Source: Pectinatus haikarae
GTDB taxonomy: Bacteria > Bacillota > Negativicutes > Selenomonadales > Selenomonadaceae
Direction: 5' to 3' (one strand)
DNA: 64,000 nucleotides
Assembly: GCF_030813505.1 (NCBI RefSeq)
Contig: NZ_JAUSUE010000010.1
Shown here: piece by piece, positions 1 to 9,300 of the stretch
Numbering within the stretch: the stretch's first letter is position 1
Layout: each line of letters begins with the position of its first letter
Translations under genes and position numbers: made by a program
Notes under the pieces: model-generated
The model's database searches: none
The model's input: the letters and a program-made list of their open reading frames with translations, nothing else
Told to the model about the DNA's origin: nothing

Positions 1-2
1 AA

Positions 3-278
3 ATAGCCTCATATCTTGACATAGAGCCTGCCGCTATTTCTAAGACTCTTGCCAAGCTTGAAAAAAAAGGCAGCATACGCCGCTGCCGTCTCAACAATAA
101 TAAAGAAAAAAATATTCTGCTGACAGATACAGCTCTCTCCGTTTATCCCGAGCTGGCTGCAGCTGTAGAAAAGCATCGCAATCAGGCTTTAACGGGACTA
201 TCTTCGGCAGACCGGCAGCTGTTGGCAGGATTATTACGCAAAATATACAAAAATATCACTGAAGGCGATAAAGGATAA
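3..278 (+). CDS. MarR-family transcriptional regulator, C-terminal part (5' truncated by window)
   Basis: An open frame runs from the window edge to a TAA at 276-278 (about 91 codons visible). The visible part reads as the recognition helix and wing of a MarR winged helix (SKTLAKLEKKGSIRR, then NNKEKNILLTDTA), followed by the C-terminal dimerisation helix. MarR proteins are dimeric repressors that release DNA on ligand binding. The start, ligand and regulated genes lie outside the window. The next gene, mscL, begins 120 bp downstream with its own ribosome binding site, so a shared operon is not evident. Confidence 0.75.
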   Translation: MASYLDIEPAAISKTLAKLEKKGSIRRCRLNNNKEKNILLTDTALSVYPELAAAVEKHRNQALTGLSSADRQLLAGLLRKIYKNITEGDKG

Positions 279-398
279 TGTATCTTTGCCATTTCATCCG
301 AATGATTTTTTTGTTATACTTTGGGATAAAGGCCAGCATATATCAAACAGCATTTTACACTCTTTATTCTATACTGGCATTGAGGAAAGGATGATCTT

Positions 399-836
399 AT
401 GAATAAGTTTTTTAGGGAATTTAAGGCTTTTGCCATGCGCGGTAATGTTATTGATTTAGCCGTCGGTATCATCATTGGTTCCGCCTTCACTAAAATAGTC
501 AATTCTCTCGTCAATTTCATCATAATGCCTCCTCTGGGGAAATTACTTGGCGGTATTGATTTTTCTAATTTATTTATCAACCTGAGCGACACGCATGCAG
601 ACACTTTGCAGCAGGCCAGCGATGCCAATATTCCCGTCATTGCCTATGGTGCTTTTTTAAATACATTAATAGACTTTCTGATAGTTGCTTTTGCCGTTTT
701 CATTGTCGTCAGGCAGATCAATCGTTTCTCTGCCTCCAAGCCGGAGGAAAAAAAACCGCGTCTTTGCCCTTTCTGCAAAGAAACCATTGCCGATGATGCA
801 TTGCGCTGCCCGCACTGCACATCTAAGCTTGATTGA
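399..836 (+). CDS. mscL: Large-conductance mechanosensitive channel MscL with C-terminal zinc ribbon
   Basis: Encodes a 145-residue inner-membrane tension-gated channel that releases solutes on hypo-osmotic shock. The N-terminal FREFKAFAMRGNVIDLAVG segment and first membrane helix (about 14-45), the periplasmic loop and the second helix (about 80-108) are typical of MscL. In place of the usual short cytoplasmic helix bundle the protein ends in a treble-cysteine module with C123, C126, C137 and C140 in CPFC and CPHC pairs, which reads as a zinc ribbon. GAGGAAAGG lies upstream of the ATG. A bidirectional hairpin terminator follows. Channel assignment is secure; the role of the ribbon is unknown. 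Confidence 0.95.
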   Translation: MNKFFREFKAFAMRGNVIDLAVGIIIGSAFTKIVNSLVNFIIMPPLGKLLGGIDFSNLFINLSDTHADTLQQASDANIPVIAYGAFLNTLIDFLIVAFAVFIVVRQINRFSASKPEEKKPRLCPFCKETIADDALRCPHCTSKLD

Positions 837-864
837 GTATTCTGTTCCTTTTGACCAGAATTAA

Positions 865-930
865 TAGACCAAATAAAAAAGATAACACGTAAACTTAACA
901 GTTTATGCGTTATCTTTTTTATTTGGTCTA
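865..930. terminator. Bidirectional hairpin terminator between mscL and the deoR-type gene
   Basis: Arms 865-894 and 901-930 are complementary over 30 positions with two central mismatches and a 6-nt loop (ttaaca). A-rich and T-rich flanks within the arms supply U-runs on both strands, as expected between two convergent genes. Confidence 0.85.
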
Positions 931-941
931 TTGTCGCCTGC

Positions 942-1709
942 TTAACTATCAGTAAAAACCAATTTAGTAAATTTTTTAAGCTCTTCCACAGCCTTGATAT
1001 CAATATCTTCATTCGTTATCAGGTAATCAATATCTTTCCATGACGCATATTCGACCAGTGCAGTAGACCGTGATTTATTGCTGTCCGCCAAAACAATGGC
1101 CAATTTGGAATTGCTGATCATAATTCTTTTTACATCAGCATCTGAAAAGTCGATCGATACCGGTCCGCAGTGCTCCTTAAACCCGCTGGACCCCAAAAAA
1201 GCAACATCGACTTTAATTTTACTGAGAAATTCAGTAGCTCCGAACCCCTCCAATGCCATTGTTGTATTATTAAGCTCTCCGCCACTCATGTAAACTTTAT
1301 TTTTACTATTAACCAGCACATTAGCTGCACTGATAGAATTTGTAATAATTGTCAGGCCCTTTTTCAAATAAAGCATCTTTGCCAAGCAGAGAGCTGTGCT
1401 TCCTGCGTCAATAAAAAGAACTGCATTATTTTTTATAAAAGAAAGCGCCTTTTTAGCTATGGCATTTTTCAAATCAAAATTTTCTGCACTTCTTGTTTCA
1501 AGCGGTTTTTCCATTACTTCAAGAGAGGATAAGGCACCGCCGCGGCTCTTTTTTATAACACCCATCTTATCAAGATATATTAGATCTTTTCGTATCGTTT
1601 CCGTAGAAACAGTAAAATTATCGGCTAATTCTCCTACTTTTATGCTTCCATTTGAAACGATCAATTCCGCAATCTTATTTCTTCTCTCAGCAGTTATTAA
1701 TCTGCCCAT
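942..1709 (-). CDS. DeoR-family transcriptional repressor of the adjacent polyol operon
   Basis: A 255-residue protein with an N-terminal DeoR helix-turn-helix (about 3-58: GSIKVGELADNF then STETIRKDL) and a C-terminal sugar-phosphate sensor domain with the DAGST phosphate loop. DeoR regulators bind sugar phosphates made by the pathway they control. ATG at 1709 is preferred over an upstream GTG at 1718 because GGTGGCGGG sits about 8 nt before it. It is divergent from the epimerase/isomerase/PTS/dehydrogenase operon, which carries repeated agcaat half-sites just downstream of its promoter, so control of that operon is likely but inferred. Confidence 0.9.
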   Translation of the reverse strand: MGRLITAERRNKIAELIVSNGSIKVGELADNFTVSTETIRKDLIYLDKMGVIKKSRGGALSSLEVMEKPLETRSAENFDLKNAIAKKALSFIKNNAVLFIDAGSTALCLAKMLYLKKGLTIITNSISAANVLVNSKNKVYMSGGELNNTTMALEGFGATEFLSKIKVDVAFLGSSGFKEHCGPVSIDFSDADVKRIMISNSKLAIVLADSNKSRSTALVEYASWKDIDYLITNEDIDIKAVEELKKFTKLVFTDS

Positions 1710-1815
1710 AAATAACACCCGCCACCTATAATATTTTATTTAATTATAACAGACAATCGTAATTTTAACCACATAAGGTCATTCTTTTTCCCAACTTTTA
1801 CCAACAAAAAAGTTG

Positions 1816-1844
1816 TTTACAAGGAAAGACAACAATGTTATGCT
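1816..1844 (+). promoter_or_regulatory. Sigma-A-type promoter of the polyol PTS operon
   Basis: TTTACA at 1816-1821 and TATGCT at 1839-1844 are separated by 17 bp, giving a predicted start near 1851 and a leader of about 55 nt before the TTG start at 1906. Confidence 0.6.
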
Positions 1845-1850
1845 GTTTAT

Positions 1851-1878
1851 AGCAATAAAAAGCAATATATAAATTGCT
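1851..1878. promoter_or_regulatory. Candidate operator: repeated agcaat half-sites
   Basis: agcaat occurs at 1851-1856 and 1861-1866 and its inverse attgct at 1873-1878, so the last two form an inverted repeat with a 6-bp spacer. The cluster covers the predicted transcription start of the polyol operon and is a good candidate for the binding site of the divergent DeoR protein. Confidence 0.5.
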
Positions 1879-1905
1879 AAAAATTGGTTTAAGGGGCAAT
1901 GTATC

Positions 1906-2604
1906 TTGGAAAATCACATCACAATTTCACCTTCTCTGATATGCGCCGACTTGTGCAATCTAAAAAGCGAAGTCAGTCTTCTAAAAAAAGCCGGCATGCA
2001 GTCACTGCATGTTGACATCATCGATCCTCATTTCAGCCCAAGCATGCCCATCGGTTTATCAACGATAGAGCAGCTGCATCATAAATCACTCATGGATTTT
2101 GACATCCATATCATGTCTACAATGAATGAGTTTTTCATAAATGAATTGCTAAAAATAAATCCTGCCAGTATCACTTTTCATTATGAAACAACTTTGCATG
2201 TTGAAAAAATGCTGCAAATTATAAAGAATGCCGGAATAAAAACAGGTATTGCCTTAAATCCCGCCACTCCGATAGATACACTAAAGTATGTAATAAAAGA
2301 ATGCGACTATCTTTTGCTGATGCTTATAAATCCCGGATATGCCGACGGTAAAAGTGAGGAAATGATCACCTATGCCACAGATAAAATCAGAGACTGCAAA
2401 AATTTTATCAAGGAGCACGGCGCTTCCACAAAAATAGTTGTTGACGGGCGCGTATCTATGGACGTTATTCCGGCCTTGATCGACGCCGGTGCCGAAGTGC
2501 TCGTTGCCGGGAGTAAAAGCATATTCCGCAAGGATAATACTTATGCCGAAAACTACAGGCAGGCAGTCGAGCTTATTAATAAACATTTAAAGGACGGTAA
2601 TTGA
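1906..2604 (+). CDS. Ribulose-phosphate 3-epimerase family protein (possibly hexulose-6-phosphate epimerase)
   Basis: A 232-residue TIM-barrel protein of the RPE/AlsE family, which inverts C3 of ketose phosphates. The four metal ligands of RPE are present: H35 and D37 (LHVDIID), H68 (DIHIM) and D180 (VVDGRV), along with the NPATP and AGSKSIF phosphate-binding motifs. The loop usually MDGHFVPN reads IDPHFSPS, and NPGFGGQ reads NPGYADGK, so substrate choice may differ from housekeeping RPE. Start is TTG at 1906 with aagggg about 10 nt upstream. It is first in an operon with a hexuloisomerase-like gene, mannitol-type PTS genes and a polyol-phosphate dehydrogenase, pointing to a sugar-alcohol pathway rather than the pentose-phosphate cycle. 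Confidence 0.85.
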   Translation: MENHITISPSLICADLCNLKSEVSLLKKAGMQSLHVDIIDPHFSPSMPIGLSTIEQLHHKSLMDFDIHIMSTMNEFFINELLKINPASITFHYETTLHVEKMLQIIKNAGIKTGIALNPATPIDTLKYVIKECDYLLLMLINPGYADGKSEEMITYATDKIRDCKNFIKEHGASTKIVVDGRVSMDVIPALIDAGAEVLVAGSKSIFRKDNTYAENYRQAVELINKHLKDGN

Positions 2605-2605
2605 T

Positions 2606-3163
2606 ATGACGTACGAAACGGCAAGATCACTGGTTATTGAAGAATGTTCCACCGCTCTGGCAAAGGTTGACGAGAAGGATGTAAATCAGCTCATCGACAT
2701 GATCCTGCATGCCGATAAAATCTTTCTCATCGGTGTGGGACGTGTTAAGCTTGAGCTGGAGGCTTTTGCAAAAAGGCTCGTTCATCTGGGTATAAAAGCC
2801 CATATGGTCGGCGATATAACGGAACCGGCCATGACTGACAGGGATATATTAATAGTCGGCTCAGGCAGCGGAGAATCGCTCATTCCTGTTGCCATTGCAA
2901 AAAAAGCCAAACAAATAGGCGGTAAAATTGTCCATATAGGCTCCAATCCGCAAAGCAGCCTTTCACCTGTTACAGATCTTATGGTGCGGATTCCTGTGCA
3001 GACAAAACTTTACCTTGCCGATGAAATAACCTCGAAACAGCCAATGTCAAGCCTGTTTGAGCAGAGTCTGTTATTATTGTGCGATACGGTTGCGGCAATG
3101 ATCGTGAATGACAAACATATAGAGTTAAAAAAATTATGGCATTATCATGCTAATCTTGAATAA
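2606..3163 (+). CDS. SIS-domain isomerase, 6-phospho-3-hexuloisomerase-like
   Basis: A 185-residue single SIS-domain protein resembling HxlB/PHI, which interconverts D-arabino-3-hexulose 6-phosphate and fructose 6-phosphate. Visible family marks are the GVGR motif (43-46), the KRLVHLGIKAHMVGD strand-helix, and the phosphate-binding GSGSGES loop (85-91). It starts one base after the upstream epimerase stop, so the two are surely co-translated. No 3-hexulose-6-phosphate synthase is nearby, so formaldehyde fixation is not indicated. Its partners suggest isomerisation of an unusual ketose phosphate derived from a polyol. Confidence 0.8.
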   Translation: MTYETARSLVIEECSTALAKVDEKDVNQLIDMILHADKIFLIGVGRVKLELEAFAKRLVHLGIKAHMVGDITEPAMTDRDILIVGSGSGESLIPVAIAKKAKQIGGKIVHIGSNPQSSLSPVTDLMVRIPVQTKLYLADEITSKQPMSSLFEQSLLLLCDTVAAMIVNDKHIELKKLWHYHANLE

Positions 3164-3187
3164 ATATCGTATATGAGGTGACTTGAA

Positions 3188-3625
3188 ATGATAGCAGAGT
3201 ATCTCAAGGATAATCTTTCTCTTCTGGACAGCGTGAATTCATGGGAAGAGAGTATAGCCGCCGCCAGTGAAGTATTGGTGAATAAGAAAGTTATCAGTGA
3301 ATTATATGTGCAGGCTATGATCGATAATGTCAATAAAAATGGTTCTTATATTGTAATAGTCCCGCAAGTGGCTCTGGCTCATGCCCGACCAGATAACGGT
3401 GTGATAAAGACCGGCATATCACTTCTTAAACTGAATAAACCGGTAATGTTTCCAGAGGGAAAATCCGTCAATATAGTTGTGGTTCTGGCTGCAAATGAAG
3501 AAAAGAATCATTTGGAACTTATGTCAGAATTAGCCGACTTATTTATTGACGACAAAAAAATAGAAAATATAATATCGGCAGCTTCAGTTGATTATTTACA
3601 GCAATTAATTGAAAAGTCAGACTAA
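3188..3625 (+). CDS. PTS EIIA component, mannitol/ascorbate type
   Basis: A 145-residue cytoplasmic phosphocarrier of the PTS_EIIA_2 fold. The phosphorylated histidine is H65 in ALAHARPDNGV. It would receive phosphate from HPr and pass it to the EIIB domain of the EIICB encoded immediately downstream. GAGGTGA precedes the ATG. The HARPDNGV form is seen in mannitol-like and ascorbate-like EIIA proteins; the neighbouring mannitol-type EIICB favours a polyol substrate. Confidence 0.88.
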   Translation: MIAEYLKDNLSLLDSVNSWEESIAAASEVLVNKKVISELYVQAMIDNVNKNGSYIVIVPQVALAHARPDNGVIKTGISLLKLNKPVMFPEGKSVNIVVVLAANEEKNHLELMSELADLFIDDKKIENIISAASVDYLQQLIEKSD

Positions 3626-3691
3626 TTTTCAATTTTTAAATATAATTTTCATAATTTTATATAATTGTAGAATATTGAAAGGATGAAACAA

Positions 3692-5116
3692 ATGACAATT
3701 AATGTGCGTGCTAAAATACAAGCATTTGGCGGTTTTTTGACGGCAATGGTCATTCCCAATATGGGAGCATTCATAGCATGGGGTTTTATTACCGCACTAT
3801 TTATCCCAACAGGCTGGATTCCCAATGAAGCCTTTGCTAAGCTCGTAAGTCCCATGGTAAGTTTACTGCTTCCCTTATTGTTATCCTATGCCGGAGGTAA
3901 ATTAGTTTATGATACAAGAGGAGGCATAGCAGGGACTATTGGTACTATCGGACTTATTGTAGGCTCTGATATTCCAATGTTCCTTGGTGCCATGATAATG
4001 GGGCCACTTAGTGCTTTTATTATAAAGAAGTTCGATAAATCGATCGAAAACCGTATTCCTTCAGGCTTTGAAATGCTCATAAACAATTTTTCTCTGGGAA
4101 TTATCGGCTTTATCCTCTGTCTTCTTGCCAATGCTCTCATCGGTCCGGTCATTCAAGATGCCAATTATCTTATAAGTACTGTAGTAAAGGCTCTTGTGAG
4201 CACGGGGATATTACCCGTCCTTGCTCTAATAAATGAACCTACAAAAGTATTATTTTTAAATAATGTCATTGACCAAGGGATTTATTATCCGCTCGGCATG
4301 CAGGATGCCCTGGCTACAGGCAAGTCGATATATTTTATGGCTGCTTCCAACCCCGGTGCCGGTTTAGGTCTGCTGCTGGCCTATTCCATATTTGGCAGGG
4401 GCAATGCCAAGAGCACAGCGCCCGGTGCAATAATCATCCATTTTTTTGGCGGAATACATGAAATGTATTTTCCTTTTGTTCTGATGAAGCCGCTTACAAT
4501 TATTGCGATGATCGCCGGTTCTGCGTGCGGTATATTCACTTTTCAAATGTTTGATGCCGGCCTTGTTGCCGGACCAAGTCCAGGATCAATATTTGCTTAT
4601 TTAGCATTGACTCCGAAGGGGCATTTTATTGGCATCATTGCCGGAGTTCTTGTGGCAGCCCTGGTAAGTTTTATAATAACTTCTTTTATCTTAAAAATAT
4701 CCAAAGACAACAATGATGACGAATTGAGTGCCTCTATATTACAAACGCAATCCATGAAAAACGAAGGAAAAGACATCCTTTCAAATATCACTGAAACCGG
4801 AGCTGCTCAATCTTCACATGCTGTTGATGCTCCGATAAAATTTGTAGCTTTCGCATGTGATGCGGGAATGGACAGCAGTGCCATGGGTGCGAGTGTGATG
4901 AAAAAGAAACTTTTGAAAAACGATATTGATATCCGTGTGGAACATTTTGCTATTGAAAAGGTTCCCTCTGAAGCAGATGTTGTCATTACACATAAAAATC
5001 TGGCCGAACGGGCTAAATTAGCTTTAAAGGATAAAAAAATAGTAGCCATTGAAAACTATTTGGCAGATCCCAAGATAAGTGAGCTCATTGAAAAAATAAA
5101 AGAGCAGCAAAAATGA
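3692..5116 (+). CDS. mtlA: PTS mannitol-type EIICB permease
   Basis: Membrane EIIC domain (about residues 1-335) fused to a cytoplasmic EIIB domain (about 375-474). EIIC shows the MtlA signatures MVIPNMGAFIAWG, the NEPTKVLFLNN segment and the FFGGIHEMYFPF segment. The EIIB phosphocysteine lies in FACDAGMDSSAMGAS (about C389); the usual GMGSSAMG has Asp in place of Gly. ATG at 3692 is chosen over 3683 because gaaagga overlaps the first ATG and lies 8 nt before the second. Transports and phosphorylates a hexitol, probably mannitol, but the accompanying epimerase and isomerase leave other polyols possible. Confidence 0.9.
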   Translation: MTINVRAKIQAFGGFLTAMVIPNMGAFIAWGFITALFIPTGWIPNEAFAKLVSPMVSLLLPLLLSYAGGKLVYDTRGGIAGTIGTIGLIVGSDIPMFLGAMIMGPLSAFIIKKFDKSIENRIPSGFEMLINNFSLGIIGFILCLLANALIGPVIQDANYLISTVVKALVSTGILPVLALINEPTKVLFLNNVIDQGIYYPLGMQDALATGKSIYFMAASNPGAGLGLLLAYSIFGRGNAKSTAPGAIIIHFFGGIHEMYFPFVLMKPLTIIAMIAGSACGIFTFQMFDAGLVAGPSPGSIFAYLALTPKGHFIGIIAGVLVAALVSFIITSFILKISKDNNDDELSASILQTQSMKNEGKDILSNITETGAAQSSHAVDAPIKFVAFACDAGMDSSAMGASVMKKKLLKNDIDIRVEHFAIEKVPSEADVVITHKNLAERAKLALKDKKIVAIENYLADPKISELIEKIKEQQK

Positions 5117-5144
5117 TTTTTATAATTTAAAACGGAGGAATATT

Positions 5145-6290
5145 ATGTTAGCCCTGCATTTTGGTGCCGGAAATATTGGACGCGGCTTTATCGGTCAGCT
5201 GCTGTCAGCTTCAAATTATGAAGTATGTTTCATTGATGTCAATCAGTCTGTTATTGATGATATTAACTCACTGAAGCAATATCATATCGAAATAGTCGGC
5301 GATGTTCCAGAACGCATTCTTATCCAAAATATATCAGCATTAAACAGCAGCGACACCGAAGCCATCACTGACAATCTCTTACATGCCGATATCATAACTA
5401 CTGCACTCGGCCCCACCGCATTAAAATTTATTGCTCCCGTCATCTCTGCCGGATTATCAAAAAGGATCTCCCAAGACTGTCCTCCTATCAACATCATAGC
5501 CTGCGAAAACATGCAAGGAGCCAGTTCTATTTTACGGGAGCTTGTATGCGATCATTTATCTTCAAAGGATCTTCAGCAGCTTTCTAAATACGCCGGATTT
5601 CCTGATGCAGCGGTTGACAGAATAGTGCCATTGCAAAAAAACTCTGAAAAATTGCTGGTGCAAACCGAACGATTTTTTGAATGGGATGTTGATGAAACCG
5701 GTATAGCAGGAAATAAGCCACCCGTTAATGGCATAACTTATGTAAAAAACCTACAAGCATATATTGAGCGAAAACTTTTCGCAGTTAATGCCACTCACGC
5801 TGCAATTGCTTATTTAGGCTATATTCAAAACATAAATTATATAAATCAGGCGATCAACAATGATAATATTAGCAGTATCGTTAAATGCCTGTTAAAAGAA
5901 GCCGGTTTTCTTTTAAACAAAAAATATGATTTTTCCATAAATGAATTTAACGCTTATTCCCAAAGAATTTTACAGCGATTTTCCAGTAAATATATTGCAG
6001 ATGATGTTACACGAGTGGGCAGATCACCCATTCGTAAATTAGGCGTAAACGATCGTTTGATCGCTCCAGCTATACAATTGGCCGACCTAGGCATTATTTC
6101 AGATGGATACTCGGCAGCAATTGCGGCTGCATTTTGCTTTGATTATAAAAATGATACCGAAGCTGTTGCCCTACAGGTTCACATCAAAAAGAACGGTCTC
6201 GCCAGTGCTTTATTTCATTACAGCAGGATAAATCCCCAGACAGAGCTGGGAAAGGTTATCTTGCATAAATATAACCTTCTGCAAAAATAA
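5145..6290 (+). CDS. mtlD: Mannitol-1-phosphate 5-dehydrogenase family
   Basis: A 381-residue NAD-dependent polyol-phosphate dehydrogenase, the usual length of MtlD (about 382). The N-terminal dinucleotide motif FGAGNIGRGFIG (6-17) and the ERKLFAVNATHAAIAYLGY active-site segment are present; the canonical NTGHA reads NATHA here. MtlD converts mannitol 1-phosphate to fructose 6-phosphate. It is the last gene of the polyol operon, with a strong GGAGGA-like site upstream and a hairpin terminator downstream. The small active-site difference and the operon partners leave open a related polyol phosphate as true substrate. Confidence 0.9.
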   Translation: MLALHFGAGNIGRGFIGQLLSASNYEVCFIDVNQSVIDDINSLKQYHIEIVGDVPERILIQNISALNSSDTEAITDNLLHADIITTALGPTALKFIAPVISAGLSKRISQDCPPINIIACENMQGASSILRELVCDHLSSKDLQQLSKYAGFPDAAVDRIVPLQKNSEKLLVQTERFFEWDVDETGIAGNKPPVNGITYVKNLQAYIERKLFAVNATHAAIAYLGYIQNINYINQAINNDNISSIVKCLLKEAGFLLNKKYDFSINEFNAYSQRILQRFSSKYIADDVTRVGRSPIRKLGVNDRLIAPAIQLADLGIISDGYSAAIAAAFCFDYKNDTEAVALQVHIKKNGLASALFHYSRINPQTELGKVILHKYNLLQK

Positions 6291-6313
6291 GCTTTTCCTA
6301 TTATTGCCAATTT

Positions 6314-6377
6314 AAAACACGCTCTTTGGTCTGACATGTAATTAAACTTTTACAGTCTATCCGAAGGAGCGTGTTTT
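6314..6377. terminator. Bidirectional terminator between mtlD and addA
   Basis: aaaacacgctc-t-ttgg at 6314-6329 pairs with ccgaaggagcgtgtttt at 6361-6377 around a 31-nt loop, followed by a T-run on the plus strand and preceded by an A-run for the minus strand. It lies between two convergent genes. Confidence 0.7.
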
Positions 6378-6396
6378 TTTGTTTGAAATAAAATTT

Positions 6397-9300
6397 TTAT
6401 TTAAGCGGCACTATCTCACCGCTATGAAAAAGATATAGATATTTTTCTTTAACAGGCTTTGTTAGAATGGCCTCGACAGCTTCACTGTATAATTTTATCT
6501 GCATTTTATATTTCACAGCGGCCTCATCGCCCGAACAATTATCTGTCTTATAATCCACCAGCACCAATCCGTCAGATTCAGTGAAAAGCAGATCTATCAC
6601 ACCTTGTGTAAATATACGGTTTTCCGGCTGTGCATCGGCATAAAATCTCTGTGCTTCCAGCATACGGGAAAACTGCATTTCTCTCCGTACAAGAGGAGAT
6701 TTCAACAGTCGTCTGCCCACAGAAGAGCAAAAAAACTTTTGTACGGACTGCCTGTTTACCCGTTTGATCTGTTCGCGTTCAATAATTTCTCTTTCTGCCA
6801 TTTCCTCCAACTGTATTTGTATGCCCTTATCTGTCAAATCTTTTTTAAGATCCAAATGCTGCATGACACTGTGCATCAATGTACCGTATTCTATACCTGT
6901 CATCGCTGTTTTTTCCTGCAGGAAACGCGGTCTTGCATATTCGTCGGCAGAAAATATATTTTCCGTATCCGGTTCGGGTTCAAAGCGGCGTTTTATTTCT
7001 GTCACTGACAGCTTAGACGGCAGCTGCACTCCGGCAGCTTTAGAGTACTGCCAATTCAGTCGCTCTTCTACCCAAGCTTTGGCTGCTGTGCCGCTAAGCG
7101 GCTGATGTGTCCGTATTTTTTCGAATACCTCCGGCAGCGCGGTGTTTTTTTCTTTTGGAGCTGCCACCGTATTATTCCTTATTTCGATCTTCCATTCTGA
7201 ATTTCCATACGGCAGGGGACTAGTTTCCGTCCTGCTGCTATCACAAAGTTCGTAAAGGGCGGTTCCGTCCGCATGCCTTGCCAGTGCAGGGCAGAGCCAA
7301 TCAAGATAAGTTCCCGCATTTAATATTTGATAAACCGGCAGTGTTGTCTTGACAGCTTCTCCCGCCGCCTGACACCACACCGCTGCTTTTTTAGCCAAAC
7401 TGCTGACAGTTCCTGTCAATATCAGCTTTTCTCTGGCTCTTGTCATTCCCACATAAAGGACACGAAGTTCCTCCGCCTTGCTTTCTTTCACTGTCTGCCT
7501 TGCGATAGCCTGTCTGGCAACAGTCGGATAACGTACATTGTATTGCAGATCATATACATACGGCCCCAAACCATATTTTTTATGAATAAGCAGCACTTGT
7601 CTGCTGTCCACCAGATTTATTCTTTTTCCCATATCGGCAATTATCACTACCGGAAATTCCAATCCTTTACTTTTGTGGATGGTCATTATTCTCACCACAT
7701 CTTCATTTTCACCCAATGTTCTGGCTACAGATAAATCATTGCCGCTCTTTTGCATTTTCCCCACAAATAACAAAAACCGGAATAAGCCGCGGTAATCAGT
7801 TTCTTCATACGCGGCAGCTCTGTCGTACAACATGCGCAGATTCGCCTGCCGCAGTACTCCGCCCGGCATTGCTCCACAGTAGTCATAATATCCCGTTTCA
7901 TCATAGAGCTGCCATATCAATTCGGGAACGCTTAATTGTTTTGCCACAGTGCGCCAGCGGTTTAAGTTCTGTAAAAACTCCGCTGCTTTATCTTTGAGAG
8001 TGCCAGCAACGTCTTTATGCGGTTCTCCCGTTTTTAGCAGCGCATCAAACAATTCTCCCTCTGTATCGTTGAGCCGTATCTGTGCTAATTCCTCTGTACT
8101 GAAGTTCACTATCGGTGAATGAAGGACGGCCGCAAGCGGTATGTCCTGCCGCGGATTATCAATGATCTGCAGTAAGGCCAGCATCACTCTTATTTCTGTT
8201 TCGGCAAAATATCCGCTGCTCAAAGCCGCATAAGCCGGTATATTATTGCTGCGTAATGCATCAAGAATTAAATCAGCCTTGCCGGCAGCCGAGCGCATCA
8301 GGATAACTATATCCCGGTATGTCAGCGGTCTGTACCTGCCGCTTTGTTTGTCAAAAACTTTTTGACTGCCTTCCATCAATTTTTTTATCCTTTTGGCAAT
8401 GCAGTCAGCCTCGATCGAAAAACCCGAAAGTTCTTCTGTGCCTTCCTCTCCCTCCCGCGCATCGTCCGGCGCATCATTTTCCTGCGTATTATCCTTGTCC
8501 AGCAAAATCAGTTCTACTGTATCATCCAACGTGTCTTTTTGCTGCGGATAAGCCAAGCCGCAAACCAGAGCCTCATTGCCGCTATAATTCACTTCAGCTG
8601 TTTTTTCCGTCATCGTCTGGGAAAAAATAAAATTAACTGCCTGCAGAATATTTTCCCGACTGCGAAAGTTTTTGGAAAGGTCTATGCGTTTGCACTGTTC
8701 CGGCAGGAGAGGATACGTTCGGTATTTTTCCATAAACAGTTCCGGTTCAGCCAATCTGAAACGATAAATACTCTGCTTTACATCGCCTACCAAAAATTTA
8801 CTTGTTTTTGCTCCGGCGATGAGTGAGATGATGGCTTCCTGCACACCGTTTGTATCCTGATATTCGTCAACCATTACTTCTTTATATTTGCCATTCATTT
8901 CTGCGGCGGCCTCTGTGGGGATAAGCTTCTGCACCGTCGATCTTTCATCTGCCAGAATCCGCAGAGCAAAATGTTCCAAATCGTTAAAATCGGCTATTAC
9001 TCTTTCATGCTTTGCTTTGCCGAAGGCACATAGGAACTGCTCTGTCAGCCCGCATATAAACTGCATATTCTCTTTCTGGATATGCAGATCAAGAAAAAGT
9101 TTTTTAGGCGGCATTTGGAAAAAATCGCTCACGATGCTCCCTATTACATCTTTCTCTCTTTGACGGGCGCTTTTTAAATATTCCTTAAAGGATTCCGGCA
9201 TATCGGACGGCAGCCGCATAACAGCAAAATGCAAGCCTTCCATTACAGCATACAGGGTTTCCCACCCCGCTAATAATCCGTCACTTATATCACTGAGCAT

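Noticed and set aside
1906..3163. Ribulose monophosphate formaldehyde pathway (Hps-Phi)
   Set aside because: The first protein has RPE metal ligands and motifs (NPATP, TFHYE), not those of hexulose-6-phosphate synthase.
6604..8826. Several plus-strand open frames across addA
   Set aside because: All oppose the continuous AddA frame with helicase and nuclease motifs; composition is low-complexity, rich in Cys, Ser and Phe.
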